From NCBI RefSeq assembly GCF_000282115.1, contig NZ_AKJY01000041.1:1-64000 (forward strand): 64,000 nt of DNA, written 5' to 3'. The first letter of the stretch is position 1; the number at the start of each line of letters is the position of its first letter. Positions 29,357 through 38,425 of this stretch are shown in pieces. The translations under genes were made by a program, and so were the position numbers. The notes under the pieces were generated by a model. The model saw only the letters and a list, made by a program, of their open reading frames with translations, searched no databases and had not been told where the DNA came from. The DNA comes from Chryseobacterium populi (GTDB lineage Bacteria > Bacteroidota > Bacteroidia > Flavobacteriales > Weeksellaceae).

Positions 29357-29379
29357 AACGGGCTTTAGCCCGTTTTTCA
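29357..29379 (+). terminator. Terminator of the rhamnose catabolic operon
   Basis: Perfect 8-bp stem AACGGGCT (29357-29364) with AGCCCGTT (29367-29374), 2-nt loop, followed by T residues to 29377. It lies 31 bp after the lactate dehydrogenase stop. Confidence 0.85.
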
Positions 29380-29490
29380 TTGTAGCAGATTCTTATTGAC
29401 TTTAGTCAAAACGTACAATTCTGTTTGCTTTTTTCGTAAGAATCAATTTATTGATTCCATTCCTTGCTCTAAAAAACATAAACAGTTTCA

Positions 29491-29524
29491 AAATAAAAAT
29501 TCGCAAGGTCGTTTTGCGAATTTT
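29491..29524 (-). terminator. Terminator downstream of the NTF2-like gene
   Basis: An 11-bp stem (AAAATTCGCAA 29496-29506 with TTGCGAATTTT 29514-29524) is followed on the minus strand by a T-rich tail. It lies 21 bp past the stop of the minus-strand gene and faces the plus-strand terminator at 29357, a convergent end. Confidence 0.7.
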
Positions 29525-29544
29525 GTTTATTATAATTTGAAAAT

Positions 29545-29988
29545 TTATTTCTTCTTCTCCGATTTCACCGCCTGTCTTGCCAGTAGTTTCCAGTCATTTT
29601 TCACTTTTGCCCAAACCAATAAGATATCCAGCGTCACATCTCCCGGTGCTTTTCCGGCATCAGCAGTCGCTGCATAAAAATGATGACGGACAATGGCTGT
29701 ATTTCCAACAATACTTACAGTTTGATTTGTAATATCAATCGTTACAAAATCAGACTTTTTGCTGGCCAATTTTTCAACAAATTCCTTGGCGTCATCAATA
29801 TGACCTCCTGAATGTCCATAAGTTAATTCCGGTAAGATCAAAGATTCTAAATCAGATTTTTCTCCGCTTATCATTGCTAATCTTAGCTTTTCGGTAACAG
29901 CATCTACAGCCTCTTTGTCACTTATTTTCTGCGCTGAAACACTTACTGCCATTATAAAACCAATGGCAAAAATTAATTTTTTAATCAT
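29545..29988 (-). CDS. Exported NTF2-like (DUF4440/SnoaL-type) protein
   Basis: 147-residue protein with a cleavable signal peptide (about 1-19, ending VSAQ) and one cone-shaped NTF2-like domain: AVDAVTEKLRLAMISGEKSDLESL, LTYGHSGGHIDDAKEFVEKLAS, then VRHHFYA and a C-terminal strand WKLLARQAVK. Such domains bind small molecules or act as simple enzymes; no catalytic residues can be assigned. An operator-like palindrome (30056-30069) related to those before PL11 and rhaT sits 70 bp upstream, so it probably belongs to the same regulon and may handle a periplasmic sugar-acid product. The role is unknown. Confidence 0.8.
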   Translation of the reverse strand: MIKKLIFAIGFIMAVSVSAQKISDKEAVDAVTEKLRLAMISGEKSDLESLILPELTYGHSGGHIDDAKEFVEKLASKKSDFVTIDITNQTVSIVGNTAIVRHHFYAATADAGKAPGDVTLDILLVWAKVKNDWKLLARQAVKSEKKK

Positions 29989-30046
29989 AATTGAATAATA
30001 TATTTCTTGATCGTTTTTGAAAGTGTTTTTGCTCTAAATTAGAAAA

Positions 30047-30069
30047 TATTATTAGTGTAATCGATTGCA
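30047..30069 (-). promoter_or_regulatory. Operator-like palindrome before the NTF2-like gene
   Basis: TGTAATCGATTGCA (30056-30069) is a 14-bp palindrome with one mismatched pair and shares the AATCGATT core with the PL11 and rhaT sites. On the minus strand a TATTTTCT box (30048-30041) follows after 9 nt. It lies between the regulator gene's stop and the NTF2-like gene. Confidence 0.55.
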
Positions 30070-30097
30070 TAAGATCTTAAATTAAACAAATCATCAT

Positions 30098-31144
30098 TTA
30101 TAAAGAATCTCTCTGGATAAATTTAAAGACGTTATTCACAGATTCTTTTTTATTTTTCAGAATCATATACGCAGCAGATTCTCCCATAGCTTTAAAATCT
30201 GTAGTAATTACCGTAATTCCAAGCAATTCTTTCAAAGGCGTTTCATTATAGGAAATAATTCCGATGTCTTTACCCAATTCAAGATTTTTCTGTCTGATTT
30301 GTTTAACCAGGTTCACAAGATCCCGTTCCCGAATCGTGATGAAAATATCTTTATCCAGCAATTCCATGTCGGGATAAATTTCGTCAAGAATCTCATAATC
30401 CAGTTTAAAATCCTTACAAAATTTTTCAAAACCGCGTACAATACGGAAAGGATAGGGGTGAATGGATTTATCGGGATACACTAAAATTATCTTCTCGTAT
30501 TTTTTTATTTTATTTAAACCTTCCTTTAAAGCATTGTAAATATCATGTTCAAAATCCTGAAAAATAGAGCCATATTCTCCGGAAATATTAGGCTTGGTAT
30601 TGTCTAACAACAACAGTTTGTTTTTCGGGATCTGTTCAATCATATCTAAAACCTGCTGTGTTGAACTCGTATGTTTAGACTGTTCATCACGAAAATGGGG
30701 CATGATCACGTAAAAATCATATCCGCCCAGATTCTTTTTTAATGAATTAATGAAAAGGGTTTCGTCACAATGATAAATATACATCTCAACATTGCCTTTG
30801 GTACCGATTGCATTGACGAAATAATTGTAAATCATCATTTTATAAGTACTCGGTTTGTTGATCAGGAAGAAAATGTTGATCACGTCGTTTTTATTAATCC
30901 GTGAGATATAATACCCTTTTCCCTTTACAGATTCGATGATTTGTCTTTTCCGGAGTTCTTTATACGCTTTTTCTACCGTATCCCTTGAAAGAAAGCAGGA
31001 CTCGCTGAGTTCGTTTATGGAAGGGATCTTTTCTCCAATCTTAATCTCTCCGCTGTCAATTCCATTAAGAATAGAGTCTACAATCTGTTTATATTTAGGA
31101 ACTCTGGAATGCTCATTGATTATTATTTCAAATGTTTCTGCCAT
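30098..31144 (-). CDS. GntR-family regulator with LacI-like sugar-binding domain
   Basis: 348-residue cytoplasmic transcription factor. Residues 1-75 form a GntR winged helix (PKYKQIVDSILNGIDSGEIKIGEKIPSINELSESCFLSRDTVEKAYKELRKRQIIESVKGKGYYIS). The rest resembles a periplasmic-binding-protein/LacI effector domain (VINIFFLINKPSTYKMMIYNYFVNAI, LLLLDNTKPNISGEYGSIFQDF, IGIISYNETPLKELLGITVITTDF), the architecture of AraR. It is the only obvious sugar-type regulator in the locus, so it may sense rhamnose or a pectin intermediate. Candidate targets are the CAATCGATT palindromes, or the GTATAC dyads upstream of its own gene. Which it binds cannot be decided from sequence. Confidence 0.88.
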   Translation of the reverse strand: MAETFEIIINEHSRVPKYKQIVDSILNGIDSGEIKIGEKIPSINELSESCFLSRDTVEKAYKELRKRQIIESVKGKGYYISRINKNDVINIFFLINKPSTYKMMIYNYFVNAIGTKGNVEMYIYHCDETLFINSLKKNLGGYDFYVIMPHFRDEQSKHTSSTQQVLDMIEQIPKNKLLLLDNTKPNISGEYGSIFQDFEHDIYNALKEGLNKIKKYEKIILVYPDKSIHPYPFRIVRGFEKFCKDFKLDYEILDEIYPDMELLDKDIFITIRERDLVNLVKQIRQKNLELGKDIGIISYNETPLKELLGITVITTDFKAMGESAAYMILKNKKESVNNVFKFIQRDSL

Positions 31145-31285
31145 GATGTTGAGATAGGAGATATTTATTTCAGTTTAAAAATAATTCAAAGGTTAACGAA
31201 CGGTGTAAGGCAAGTTACAAAAATTTATAATATTAATTGTAATTGCGATGGTTCCGCTATAAATTATAACGAAAAAATAGAATTT

Positions 31286-31331
31286 TAGTATACAAAGTTA
31301 AGTATAAGATGTAAAAAAATTAATAGTATAC
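31286..31331. promoter_or_regulatory. Paired TAGTATAC dyads upstream of the GntR gene
   Basis: TAGTATAC occurs at 31286-31293 and again at 31324-31331, 38 bp apart, each with the self-complementary core GTATAC and AT-rich flanks. GntR-family operators often have such cores, so autoregulation is possible. The position, about 140-190 bp upstream of the start, is rather far, hence low confidence. Confidence 0.3.
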
Positions 31332-31377
31332 TTTAATGTGGTAGTAGGAAAAGCAAAAAACAAAAAGGAATTGAGAA

Positions 31378-32466
31378 TTAAATTGTAGTGTTCGTAATTT
31401 CAAAGACAAAAGAGGTAGAAGTTTCGAACTTTCCTCCCTGTGATGCTCCGAACAGGAATTTAGGGGTCTTACTGTCTTTGTCGATTAAAATCATGGGACG
31501 TTCTAATCTTCCGAATCGTTTTAAATGACCGGGTGGTGCAGGCTCCTTAATATAACTTTTCATATCAAGGTAAGCGATTTTCGGTTCGGACCAGTTAAGG
31601 CCGTCCCTGGAAGTTAAATGTAAACCGTATTCATGGTTAAAAAATCCCATATCACGGGCTACTATATGGAATTTCCTATTTTGTTTCCAGATAAAAGCAT
31701 CTTCCAGCTGAGCATTGTCAGGCTGCAATGAAAAATCAATGACCGGATTTTCCTTTATTTTCTTGTAAGGACCTGAAGGGTGATCAGCTTTTGCCAGTCC
31801 ATATTTTCGGTTTCCTCTTACCGGACCTTTCTGGTTTTCGTATTCTTCGGTATTCCAGGATTTATAAAAAAGCCAGAATTTGCCATCATTTCCTTTTATA
31901 AAAGCCGGGTTGGTAGTACAATGATCGTCCCATGAGCCTTTTTCTCCGGGAAGAAGCAGAGGTTTTTCCGGCCTTACCCAATCTCCGCCAAGGCTTTTTG
32001 AAGTGGCAAGCCCTATTCTTTTGGTATTTGTTTTTCCGTTTTGGTTACCCATGAAGAAAAGATAATACTGGTCTGCCACTTTGGTAATTAAAGGATTATG
32101 ACAAGTTGTGGCATCCCAGAATTCGCCGCCTCTGGGAGCAAGAATAACTTGTTTATGCTTGAATTCTTCATAGGGAGAATCTGCTTCTGCACGGCAGATT
32201 TCAGAACCGTTGAGCCAGCCGCCCATGCCTTTTTCTTTTCTCCATCTGGAATAAAAAAGATGAACTTTCCCGTCTTCACCCCAGATTGGAGAATTACACC
32301 AAATGTAATAGTTCTCCAATGAAAAGGTACGCCCAATTGGTTTTATGCTGAAATAAGGCTTGTCGGAAGATAAATCTGTAAAAGACAGGCCCAGAACCCC
32401 AGCGGTGATCCCAAGGGCTGAAGTCTGTAAAAAGTCTCTGCGTGTAAAGTGTCTGGGCTTGTCCAT
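31378..32466 (-). CDS. Tat-exported five-bladed beta-propeller glycosidase-like protein (GH43-like)
   Basis: 362-residue protein with a twin-arginine signal TRRDFLQTSALGITAGVLG at residues 9-27, so it is exported folded. The body has repeated propeller-blade motifs: YIWCNSPIWGEDGKVHLFYSRW, HNPLITKVADQYYLFFMGN, TTNPAFIKGNDGKFWLFYKSW, LEDAFIWKQNRKFHIVARD. These suggest a GH43/GH32-clan-like enzyme with acidic residues in NSPIWGEDG and LEDAF. The family and substrate are not certain; arabinose or other side-chain removal from pectin is an inference. It has its own CAGGAC-type promoter and is the last gene of the minus-strand enzyme group. Confidence 0.7.
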   Translation of the reverse strand: MDKPRHFTRRDFLQTSALGITAGVLGLSFTDLSSDKPYFSIKPIGRTFSLENYYIWCNSPIWGEDGKVHLFYSRWRKEKGMGGWLNGSEICRAEADSPYEEFKHKQVILAPRGGEFWDATTCHNPLITKVADQYYLFFMGNQNGKTNTKRIGLATSKSLGGDWVRPEKPLLLPGEKGSWDDHCTTNPAFIKGNDGKFWLFYKSWNTEEYENQKGPVRGNRKYGLAKADHPSGPYKKIKENPVIDFSLQPDNAQLEDAFIWKQNRKFHIVARDMGFFNHEYGLHLTSRDGLNWSEPKIAYLDMKSYIKEPAPPGHLKRFGRLERPMILIDKDSKTPKFLFGASQGGKFETSTSFVFEITNTTI

Positions 32467-32482
32467 CTCATCTGATTTACGG

Positions 32483-32527
32483 CTAATTTAGTATAAACAT
32501 ATCAACAGACTGTCCTGTACTTTCGGT
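32483..32527 (-). promoter_or_regulatory. CAGGAC-type promoter of the beta-propeller gene
   Basis: On the minus strand CAGGAC (32517-32512) is preceded at 10-bp period by ACCGAA (32527-32522). After 21 nt comes TAAATTAG (32490-32483, 5 of 6 matches to TAnnTTTG), 17 nt before the start codon. The first hexamer matches that of the GH28 promoter at 39.9 kb (ACCGAC) rather than CAGGAT. Confidence 0.55.
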
Positions 32528-32597
32528 GAACTGTTTAACCTGAACTTATCTGTCTTTATTATTGGGTTTTGGACTTGAAAAATTAAAACCAGGACAT

Positions 32598-32619
32598 AAA
32601 AAAGCCTGCCTTCAGGCAG
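32598..32619 (-). terminator. Terminator of the GH28 / six-hairpin enzyme operon
   Basis: Read on the minus strand, CTGCCT-GA-AGGCAG (32619-32606) is followed by GC and a run of six T. It lies about 50 bp past the stop of the gene ending at 32671. Confidence 0.7.
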
Positions 32620-32625
32620 ACTCTA

Positions 32626-32656
<31 letters not shown>

Positions 32657-32670
32657 TATGAATCTGAAAT

Positions 32671-34809
32671 TTAAGGCATCTTTTTAAAACCTTCCGCTTT
32701 TATTTTCCATGAACCGTCTTTTGGAAAACCCGGAAATTCACCTTTGGAATTATCCCAGCCTTCGAGCATCATGGCCACAGTCGTTAAAACTCCTCCGTTT
32801 CCGGGAAGATAAATACGGAGACGTTTATCCTGGAAATTATGACCGTTTTTAAGATAGGTATTGGTCTGAATATTCATGAAAAGCGCATCCAGAGCTTTAT
32901 CCGGAAGCCCCAGTCTTGCGGCATTCATGGCCGTCATCGGGAAATCCCAACCCCAGGTATGTTCCCAGTTCCATCTTTCCCAAACAATATTCAGTGTATT
33001 TTTCATGATTTTTTTATCCAGTTTCGGGGATTCCGGAACCATTCCTAATGCTCCTAAAACAGCAGGGTGATCGGTCATCCATTTTGGAAAAGTGAAAGAA
33101 TCTTTTGCAGATTCGGTTGATAAATAAATATCATCCTGAACCGGAAGCGGGGCCAATTTTGTAATAACCTCGTCCCATTTTTTATCTCTCGGCTGGCCTA
33201 ACCTTTCCTTCCATTGTTGAGCAACTTTCAGTGCCCAATCCCAATAAGCCACTTCATAAGTCGGGTTGTACGTATCCTTTGCAGGGAAAACTTCCTGTGC
33301 AGGAATAACGCCTTTTCCGAGATTGTAACGGTTTTTCTCTTTATCATAATGAGCATAATCTGCCATAAATTCAGCGGTTGCAAAAATCAGGTCTTTATAT
33401 TTTTCCAAAACTTTTTTGTCCTGTTTATCGCGATACAGAAGTTCGGTCATATAGATGATATGCGGCTGTTCCCAGATCAGGAATGCAGCCACAGAAGATG
33501 GACTTTCATTTCCTTCATTATCAGACATTTTAATCCATCTTACCCCTTTGTAGCCTTGTCTTTCTGCTAATTTTTTTGCTTTTTCAAAAGTCCTGAAATA
33601 ATAATCCAGCTGTTTTTCCAAGATTTCAGGTCTTCCCCATAAAGCGTAGTGAACCCCGTGCCACCAATGCATTTCTGTATGAGGTTTTCCATACCAGCTG
33701 TTGAAAGTTAACCCTGTTTCCTGTGGCGGATTACTTCCTCCGCATTGTACTTTGGTTAAATATTCTGAAAGAATGATCCTGCGTTCCAGTTCGTTTGCCC
33801 TGGGATCTGTACTTCCTTCAAAGTCAACGGCTGCACCGCTTTTCCAGAAAGATTCCCATCCTGAAGCACTTTCTTTTTCTGCATCAGCAAACAGCGTTTT
33901 CCCGCTTTTCGGATTTTTAGCTGAAAACTCAACGCTTAATTCTATTTTTCTGTTTTTTGAAGAGGGTTCAAATACAAAATAATGTTTTCCCGCTTCACGT
34001 AATTTCCCTTCCGTAAAATAAAACCGGGTATAATAATCTGCACTCTGCAACTGATGATGAATGATACCCTGCGTTGATTGTGAAGAAACAATTCTTGTCG
34101 TATGATCGTTTTCATTGCCATAAAAAGCAGCATCATCCAAAAACTGTCCGGTAGGGGAAGGGTAGCGTGCGAAAACTTTTAACCTGTTTTGAGCAATTAG
34201 ATCAGACTCAATTTTAACTCCTATTTTGTCAGAATTCTGAAAAGAGGCCGTCCAGACTTTTACAGGGATTCCGTCCAGTGAGAATTCGCTTGTTATAATT
34301 CCTGTCCAGAGATCAATTTTTTGATTGATATTTGTAAGGTCTGAAATTTTTGCTTTCTGGCCATCTTTTTTAAGCAGTTCAATACCGATATTTCCTAATT
34401 GCAGACGATGTTTGTTGACTCTGAAATACTCAACGGCTCCTTTATTTCGTTCAGGCTCTTTGAGCTGCACACTGTACATTGCTTTACGTCCTTCATTGTT
34501 GAAATCGTATGCTTTTAATGTTTCCTCAAATGTATAATCCTTAGTATTTGGAAAGCTGTTCCAGCCCCATTCCGACTGGGTTCCCAGGGAAACTCCATTT
34601 TTGTAATATTCAGGAAATGACTGCATTCCGGTAATGTCGACCGTGTAAGCAAATTTTCCGTTTCCAACCGTTAAAGTAGAAAGAGTATCGGCTTTTGTGT
34701 TGACCACATTGTGGCGCTGCACTACTTTTTTCCGGTCTATTTTCTGAGCAGTTAATGAAGAAAAGGCTATCAGAAAAAATCCAAGATATACTGCTAATTT
34801 TTTACTCAT
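32671..34809 (-). CDS. Exported (alpha/alpha)6-barrel glycosidase-like protein
   Basis: 712 residues with signal peptide about 1-21 (LTAQ). An N-terminal beta-sandwich (about 40-310) contains VVNTKADTLSTLTVGNGKFAYTVD. The C-terminal part resembles six-hairpin glycosidases of the GH65/GH95 type: LTFNSWYGKPHTEMHWWHGVHYALWGR, GYKGVRWIKMSDNEGNESPS, WERWNWEHTWGWDFPMTAMNAARLG. The acidic residues in HTEMHW and SDNEGNES are candidates for catalysis. I do not recognise an assigned substrate. It follows the 1202-residue gene by 6 bp and so belongs to the GH28-led minus-strand operon, implying a role in pectin breakdown. Confidence 0.7.
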   Translation of the reverse strand: MSKKLAVYLGFFLIAFSSLTAQKIDRKKVVQRHNVVNTKADTLSTLTVGNGKFAYTVDITGMQSFPEYYKNGVSLGTQSEWGWNSFPNTKDYTFEETLKAYDFNNEGRKAMYSVQLKEPERNKGAVEYFRVNKHRLQLGNIGIELLKKDGQKAKISDLTNINQKIDLWTGIITSEFSLDGIPVKVWTASFQNSDKIGVKIESDLIAQNRLKVFARYPSPTGQFLDDAAFYGNENDHTTRIVSSQSTQGIIHHQLQSADYYTRFYFTEGKLREAGKHYFVFEPSSKNRKIELSVEFSAKNPKSGKTLFADAEKESASGWESFWKSGAAVDFEGSTDPRANELERRIILSEYLTKVQCGGSNPPQETGLTFNSWYGKPHTEMHWWHGVHYALWGRPEILEKQLDYYFRTFEKAKKLAERQGYKGVRWIKMSDNEGNESPSSVAAFLIWEQPHIIYMTELLYRDKQDKKVLEKYKDLIFATAEFMADYAHYDKEKNRYNLGKGVIPAQEVFPAKDTYNPTYEVAYWDWALKVAQQWKERLGQPRDKKWDEVITKLAPLPVQDDIYLSTESAKDSFTFPKWMTDHPAVLGALGMVPESPKLDKKIMKNTLNIVWERWNWEHTWGWDFPMTAMNAARLGLPDKALDALFMNIQTNTYLKNGHNFQDKRLRIYLPGNGGVLTTVAMMLEGWDNSKGEFPGFPKDGSWKIKAEGFKKMP

Positions 34810-34815
34810 ATTTTT

Positions 34816-37800
34816 TTATTTAAGAATAGTGGCACTCATCAGTCCGATAACGACATCGTTGCTCACTGCTGTTAATTTTATTGATTTTAATTCCCTGTTT
34901 GGGTCAATTGACAGATCCAGAATGGTTGCGGCACCGCCTTCAACAGCCCGGCTGCTTACTCCTTTAATTTCTGAATATTTCGTTAAACTTCCCCCTTTGT
35001 ACAATTCCCCGGTTTTCAGCTGAACCCGGTACGGAATTTTATCATCCGGAATTTCAAAAGCAAAATTATCATCAAACAAATCCTGCTCAATAGGCCACCA
35101 GTTCACAGGATTTTTTAGTTCTAATGCTGTATCCGGACCGTCTGAATATTGAACAGTAATTGTTCCGTTGGTAATTTGTGACTGCATCGGATTGGTAGAA
35201 CCTGCCATCAGGAAATAGACTTTTCTTCCTTTTCCCGCAACAGGAATTTCAACCGATTTCGGAAAATTATCCCACTGACTTGTAAAGACAATATTTTTCT
35301 CTTCGTTATTGATTAAAAAAGGAATTCCTAAGAATTCGAGTTTCCCATCTTTCCGTTTTTTCATCAGTCCGCTGTCATCAATTTGAGTAGTGGTCAGCGG
35401 ATAACACCAGTTCCCGATTCCTTGCCACGGAAGCTGTAGAGTAGGGACATTGAGTCGTGGTGAAAGATATTTCTGATTAAAAATTTCGGTTACTTTCTCA
35501 TTATACTTTGAGGCTAGTGAAACAGGATTGAACCCGCTTTTATTTTCGATTTCCCAATCTGTTATTTCTACATTTTGTTTGATTCCATTATATTCAAGCT
35601 GAATGAGGTTGGTTCCTTTACTTAAATAATTTGCAGGAATTTCAATCAAAACAGTTTGGTTTTTCTGAACTGAAAAAGTGTTATTTAAATTATTGATACT
35701 CAATTTTCCATTGATTGTATTGGATGATTCAGACTGAATTTGCAGTTTTTTATTCATCCATTTTGTTTCCAAAGGAAAACGGATGTCAAGATTTATAGGT
35801 TGCCACCAAGTTGTTCCGTTTTGCTCGACTTGCACGAAAAAAGTTCCTTTTCTTTCCTTTTGGTTTAATTCAAACTTGTGGTTGACCACCCCGTCTTCTC
35901 CCTTTGGTCGTATCCACCCCTCCAGAGGAGGGGAATTTTTTACCAATCCTTGAGGGTCATAAATATTTTTGATTTTCTTTTTTGAATCTAAATTGAGTTG
36001 AAGATTTTCAGAAATATAATTGATATAATCTGTCTTTTCCGGTTTTAATTCATCTCCCGAATACGTAATTTCAATGGTAAATTCTTTTCCTTTTTCTGTT
36101 TCTAACTTTATAAAGGGCTGTGAAATAGAATTTGGATATATTGCAAATTGCACTTTTTTACCGTTTACGGTTACTGATTTTATTTTGGAATGATTCACAG
36201 GGATCAATACATCAAGCGAAATCGCATTGGCGTAATTTGATTTAAACCAATAATTAGTTTTTTTTGAAGCTCGGTTAAACTTAAATTCCCAATCCTGAAG
36301 CTTCAGTTCTGCAAAATTCCAGTCTTTGGGAAACCCTGGTTTTATATTGATTTTATGTTCTAATAATTTGGGATAAATTCCGAAAAGACCTTCCGTTAAA
36401 GTTCTTGCAGCCACACCAATCGGGTCGGCAAAATCACGGTACAATTCTCCACGAAAAGCATCATAGTGAGATAATTGCTCAAAATTTCCCGGACTGATTC
36501 CGTAATACATACTTTCAGCCAGATTGCCTTTCCAAAGTCGGTAGGCCTCATCATTTCTTCCTGCCTGCCAATACGCCAAAGCTGTTTGTAAATTCTCTGC
36601 CAGCGCCACATTGTTGATCGACCAATCATAAGGCTGCCAGCTGGTGGTGGAAAGAGTGTAATAATCTTTATTAATTTCTCCTTTTACTTTTATAGGAATC
36701 TTCGGAATATGATTGTTGATGTACTGTGTGTTTTGATAATCTTCAAATTCATTTAAAATATAAGCATCCGAAACATGATAAATAGACCATATTCCGGGTT
36801 TGTCGTGAAGAATCTGATTCCCCAAAGCGTCTTTATATTCAGCAAAATATCCTTTGTCTTTAATCCAAAGCTCATTTTTCATAGCTTTTAAAATGGATTC
36901 AGCTTCTTTTTCGTACGGGATGGGATCTTCGCCAATGATTTTTGCCAGTTTTGCCATTTCACGGTTGGCTCTGTAATTATAGGCAGAAGTGTGGGTTACT
37001 TTTCCACCCGAATACTGCAAAGCATCGCTCGCCCAAATTGCAGCGTACGCATCATAAAGGCTGCCCCGTTTGAAATTTCGTTTTTCCCAATCCATGTGAC
37101 GAACCATTGAAGGCCACATTTTCTTTAAAAAATCCACATCTCCTGTGTAGTTGAAATGAGAAAACAGCTGGTCAAAGAAAACCAGATTCATATCATAATG
37201 ATGCGGCTTTGAATTGTCATTGGGATTTCTGGAAATATATCCGCTTGAGAATACCGAAGTTCCCATTTTTTCTTTGTGCCTTGCCAGATGCAAAAGCGTA
37301 TCCATCTCAACGGGTGCGGAATCGGGTCTTAAAACCTGAGAATTGGAATAGCTTTCAAAATGTTCTTTTGCACGGTCGTGCCAACTGAGAACATCGGCTG
37401 CGTAAGCTCCCCGCCAGGCATTTAACCTCATCCTCCAGGCAACTGCGCCATGAAGAAATGTCGGGCTTTCCCAAATGCCATCTGTAGCGATGGCCAGTGT
37501 AGCTCCAAAGTTATTTAAATCCGAATCCGGAGTTTTTAATTGGATGCGGTTGATTAATGATAATCGGGATCGTTCGGCTTCATTGAAAATACCTGCAAGT
37601 TGTTCGTCTGAAATATTCTGATCTGATTTTCCTTTTTTAATCTGAATAAAAACCGGTTTTTTTTGTGTTGAATATGTTGTGTAAATTATTGGAGATTTTT
37701 CTACTTTATTTTGTGCGAAATCAGATAATTTTTCCAATGTTTTCGCATCCGTCAATTGTAATGGATTGGTGTTTGAAAAACTTCCGCTGATGAGCTGATT

Positions 37801-38424
37801 TTCTTTTTTCCTGTTTAAATAAGTAAGCTCAAATTGATTTTTACTGATTTGAAACTGATTGTCTTCACAATATTCCGGAAGCAAATAAAAACCTGATTCC
37901 GGGTCTGCACCAATGTCGCCATTTCTGCTAAATGTTTTTCCGCTTGCTCCGCCATAAACAGCATAGATCTTTGATGAAGGGTCTACATTTTCTGTCTCCA
38001 TTTTTAAAATCAAACCTTCTTCTTCAGATTGAGCTAAAACCGTTAGTTTTAAATTTCCATTTCCAAGAATCTGATCTTTAATGGAATACAACATCATACC
38101 CGGACGATAACGGGTTTCAATGGCATCAGCCTGAATTAATTTTTTAATTGAATTTCCATTCTGAATAATAAACTGAAGGTTACCGCCCATTCCGGGAAGA
38201 TACAGTGCAAACTCCGGCAAATCTCCGGCTTCTACTCTTGAAGCGCGGTTATTGCCATACAAAGCACGGTTGAAGCGGTATTTTCCATTAACCAGCAAAA
38301 AATCACCTTTGTCTTCTTTATAATGCAGCTCTCTTTCATTTTTCTGCCAATGTCTGGATTGGGAAAAAGAGTGTGAGAAGGCAGATAAAACGATAAAACC
38401 TGCTAAAATGGATGTCCTTCGCAT
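34816..38424 (-). CDS. Large exported six-hairpin-type protein (DUF4450-like), putative pectin side-chain enzyme
   Basis: 1202 residues, signal peptide about 1-21 (SHSFS). The N-terminal region (about 25-260, VNGKYRFNRALYGNNRASRVEAGDLPEFALYLPGM...) resembles the DUF4450 module of Bacteroidota polysaccharide loci; this match is from memory. A central (alpha/alpha)6-barrel-like region follows (WRMRLNAWRGAYAADVLSWHDRAKEHF, YNYRANREMAKLA, STTSWQPYDWSINNVALAENLQTALAYWQAGR). The C-terminal 450 residues are beta-rich. The start overlaps neither neighbour: one base separates it from the GH28 stop, and the next gene follows by 6 bp. Tight coupling with GH28 suggests action on pectin. The reaction is unknown. 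Confidence 0.65.
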   Translation of the reverse strand: MRRTSILAGFIVLSAFSHSFSQSRHWQKNERELHYKEDKGDFLLVNGKYRFNRALYGNNRASRVEAGDLPEFALYLPGMGGNLQFIIQNGNSIKKLIQADAIETRYRPGMMLYSIKDQILGNGNLKLTVLAQSEEEGLILKMETENVDPSSKIYAVYGGASGKTFSRNGDIGADPESGFYLLPEYCEDNQFQISKNQFELTYLNRKKENQLISGSFSNTNPLQLTDAKTLEKLSDFAQNKVEKSPIIYTTYSTQKKPVFIQIKKGKSDQNISDEQLAGIFNEAERSRLSLINRIQLKTPDSDLNNFGATLAIATDGIWESPTFLHGAVAWRMRLNAWRGAYAADVLSWHDRAKEHFESYSNSQVLRPDSAPVEMDTLLHLARHKEKMGTSVFSSGYISRNPNDNSKPHHYDMNLVFFDQLFSHFNYTGDVDFLKKMWPSMVRHMDWEKRNFKRGSLYDAYAAIWASDALQYSGGKVTHTSAYNYRANREMAKLAKIIGEDPIPYEKEAESILKAMKNELWIKDKGYFAEYKDALGNQILHDKPGIWSIYHVSDAYILNEFEDYQNTQYINNHIPKIPIKVKGEINKDYYTLSTTSWQPYDWSINNVALAENLQTALAYWQAGRNDEAYRLWKGNLAESMYYGISPGNFEQLSHYDAFRGELYRDFADPIGVAARTLTEGLFGIYPKLLEHKINIKPGFPKDWNFAELKLQDWEFKFNRASKKTNYWFKSNYANAISLDVLIPVNHSKIKSVTVNGKKVQFAIYPNSISQPFIKLETEKGKEFTIEITYSGDELKPEKTDYINYISENLQLNLDSKKKIKNIYDPQGLVKNSPPLEGWIRPKGEDGVVNHKFELNQKERKGTFFVQVEQNGTTWWQPINLDIRFPLETKWMNKKLQIQSESSNTINGKLSINNLNNTFSVQKNQTVLIEIPANYLSKGTNLIQLEYNGIKQNVEITDWEIENKSGFNPVSLASKYNEKVTEIFNQKYLSPRLNVPTLQLPWQGIGNWCYPLTTTQIDDSGLMKKRKDGKLEFLGIPFLINNEEKNIVFTSQWDNFPKSVEIPVAGKGRKVYFLMAGSTNPMQSQITNGTITVQYSDGPDTALELKNPVNWWPIEQDLFDDNFAFEIPDDKIPYRVQLKTGELYKGGSLTKYSEIKGVSSRAVEGGAATILDLSIDPNRELKSIKLTAVSNDVVIGLMSATILK

Positions 38425-38425
38425 T

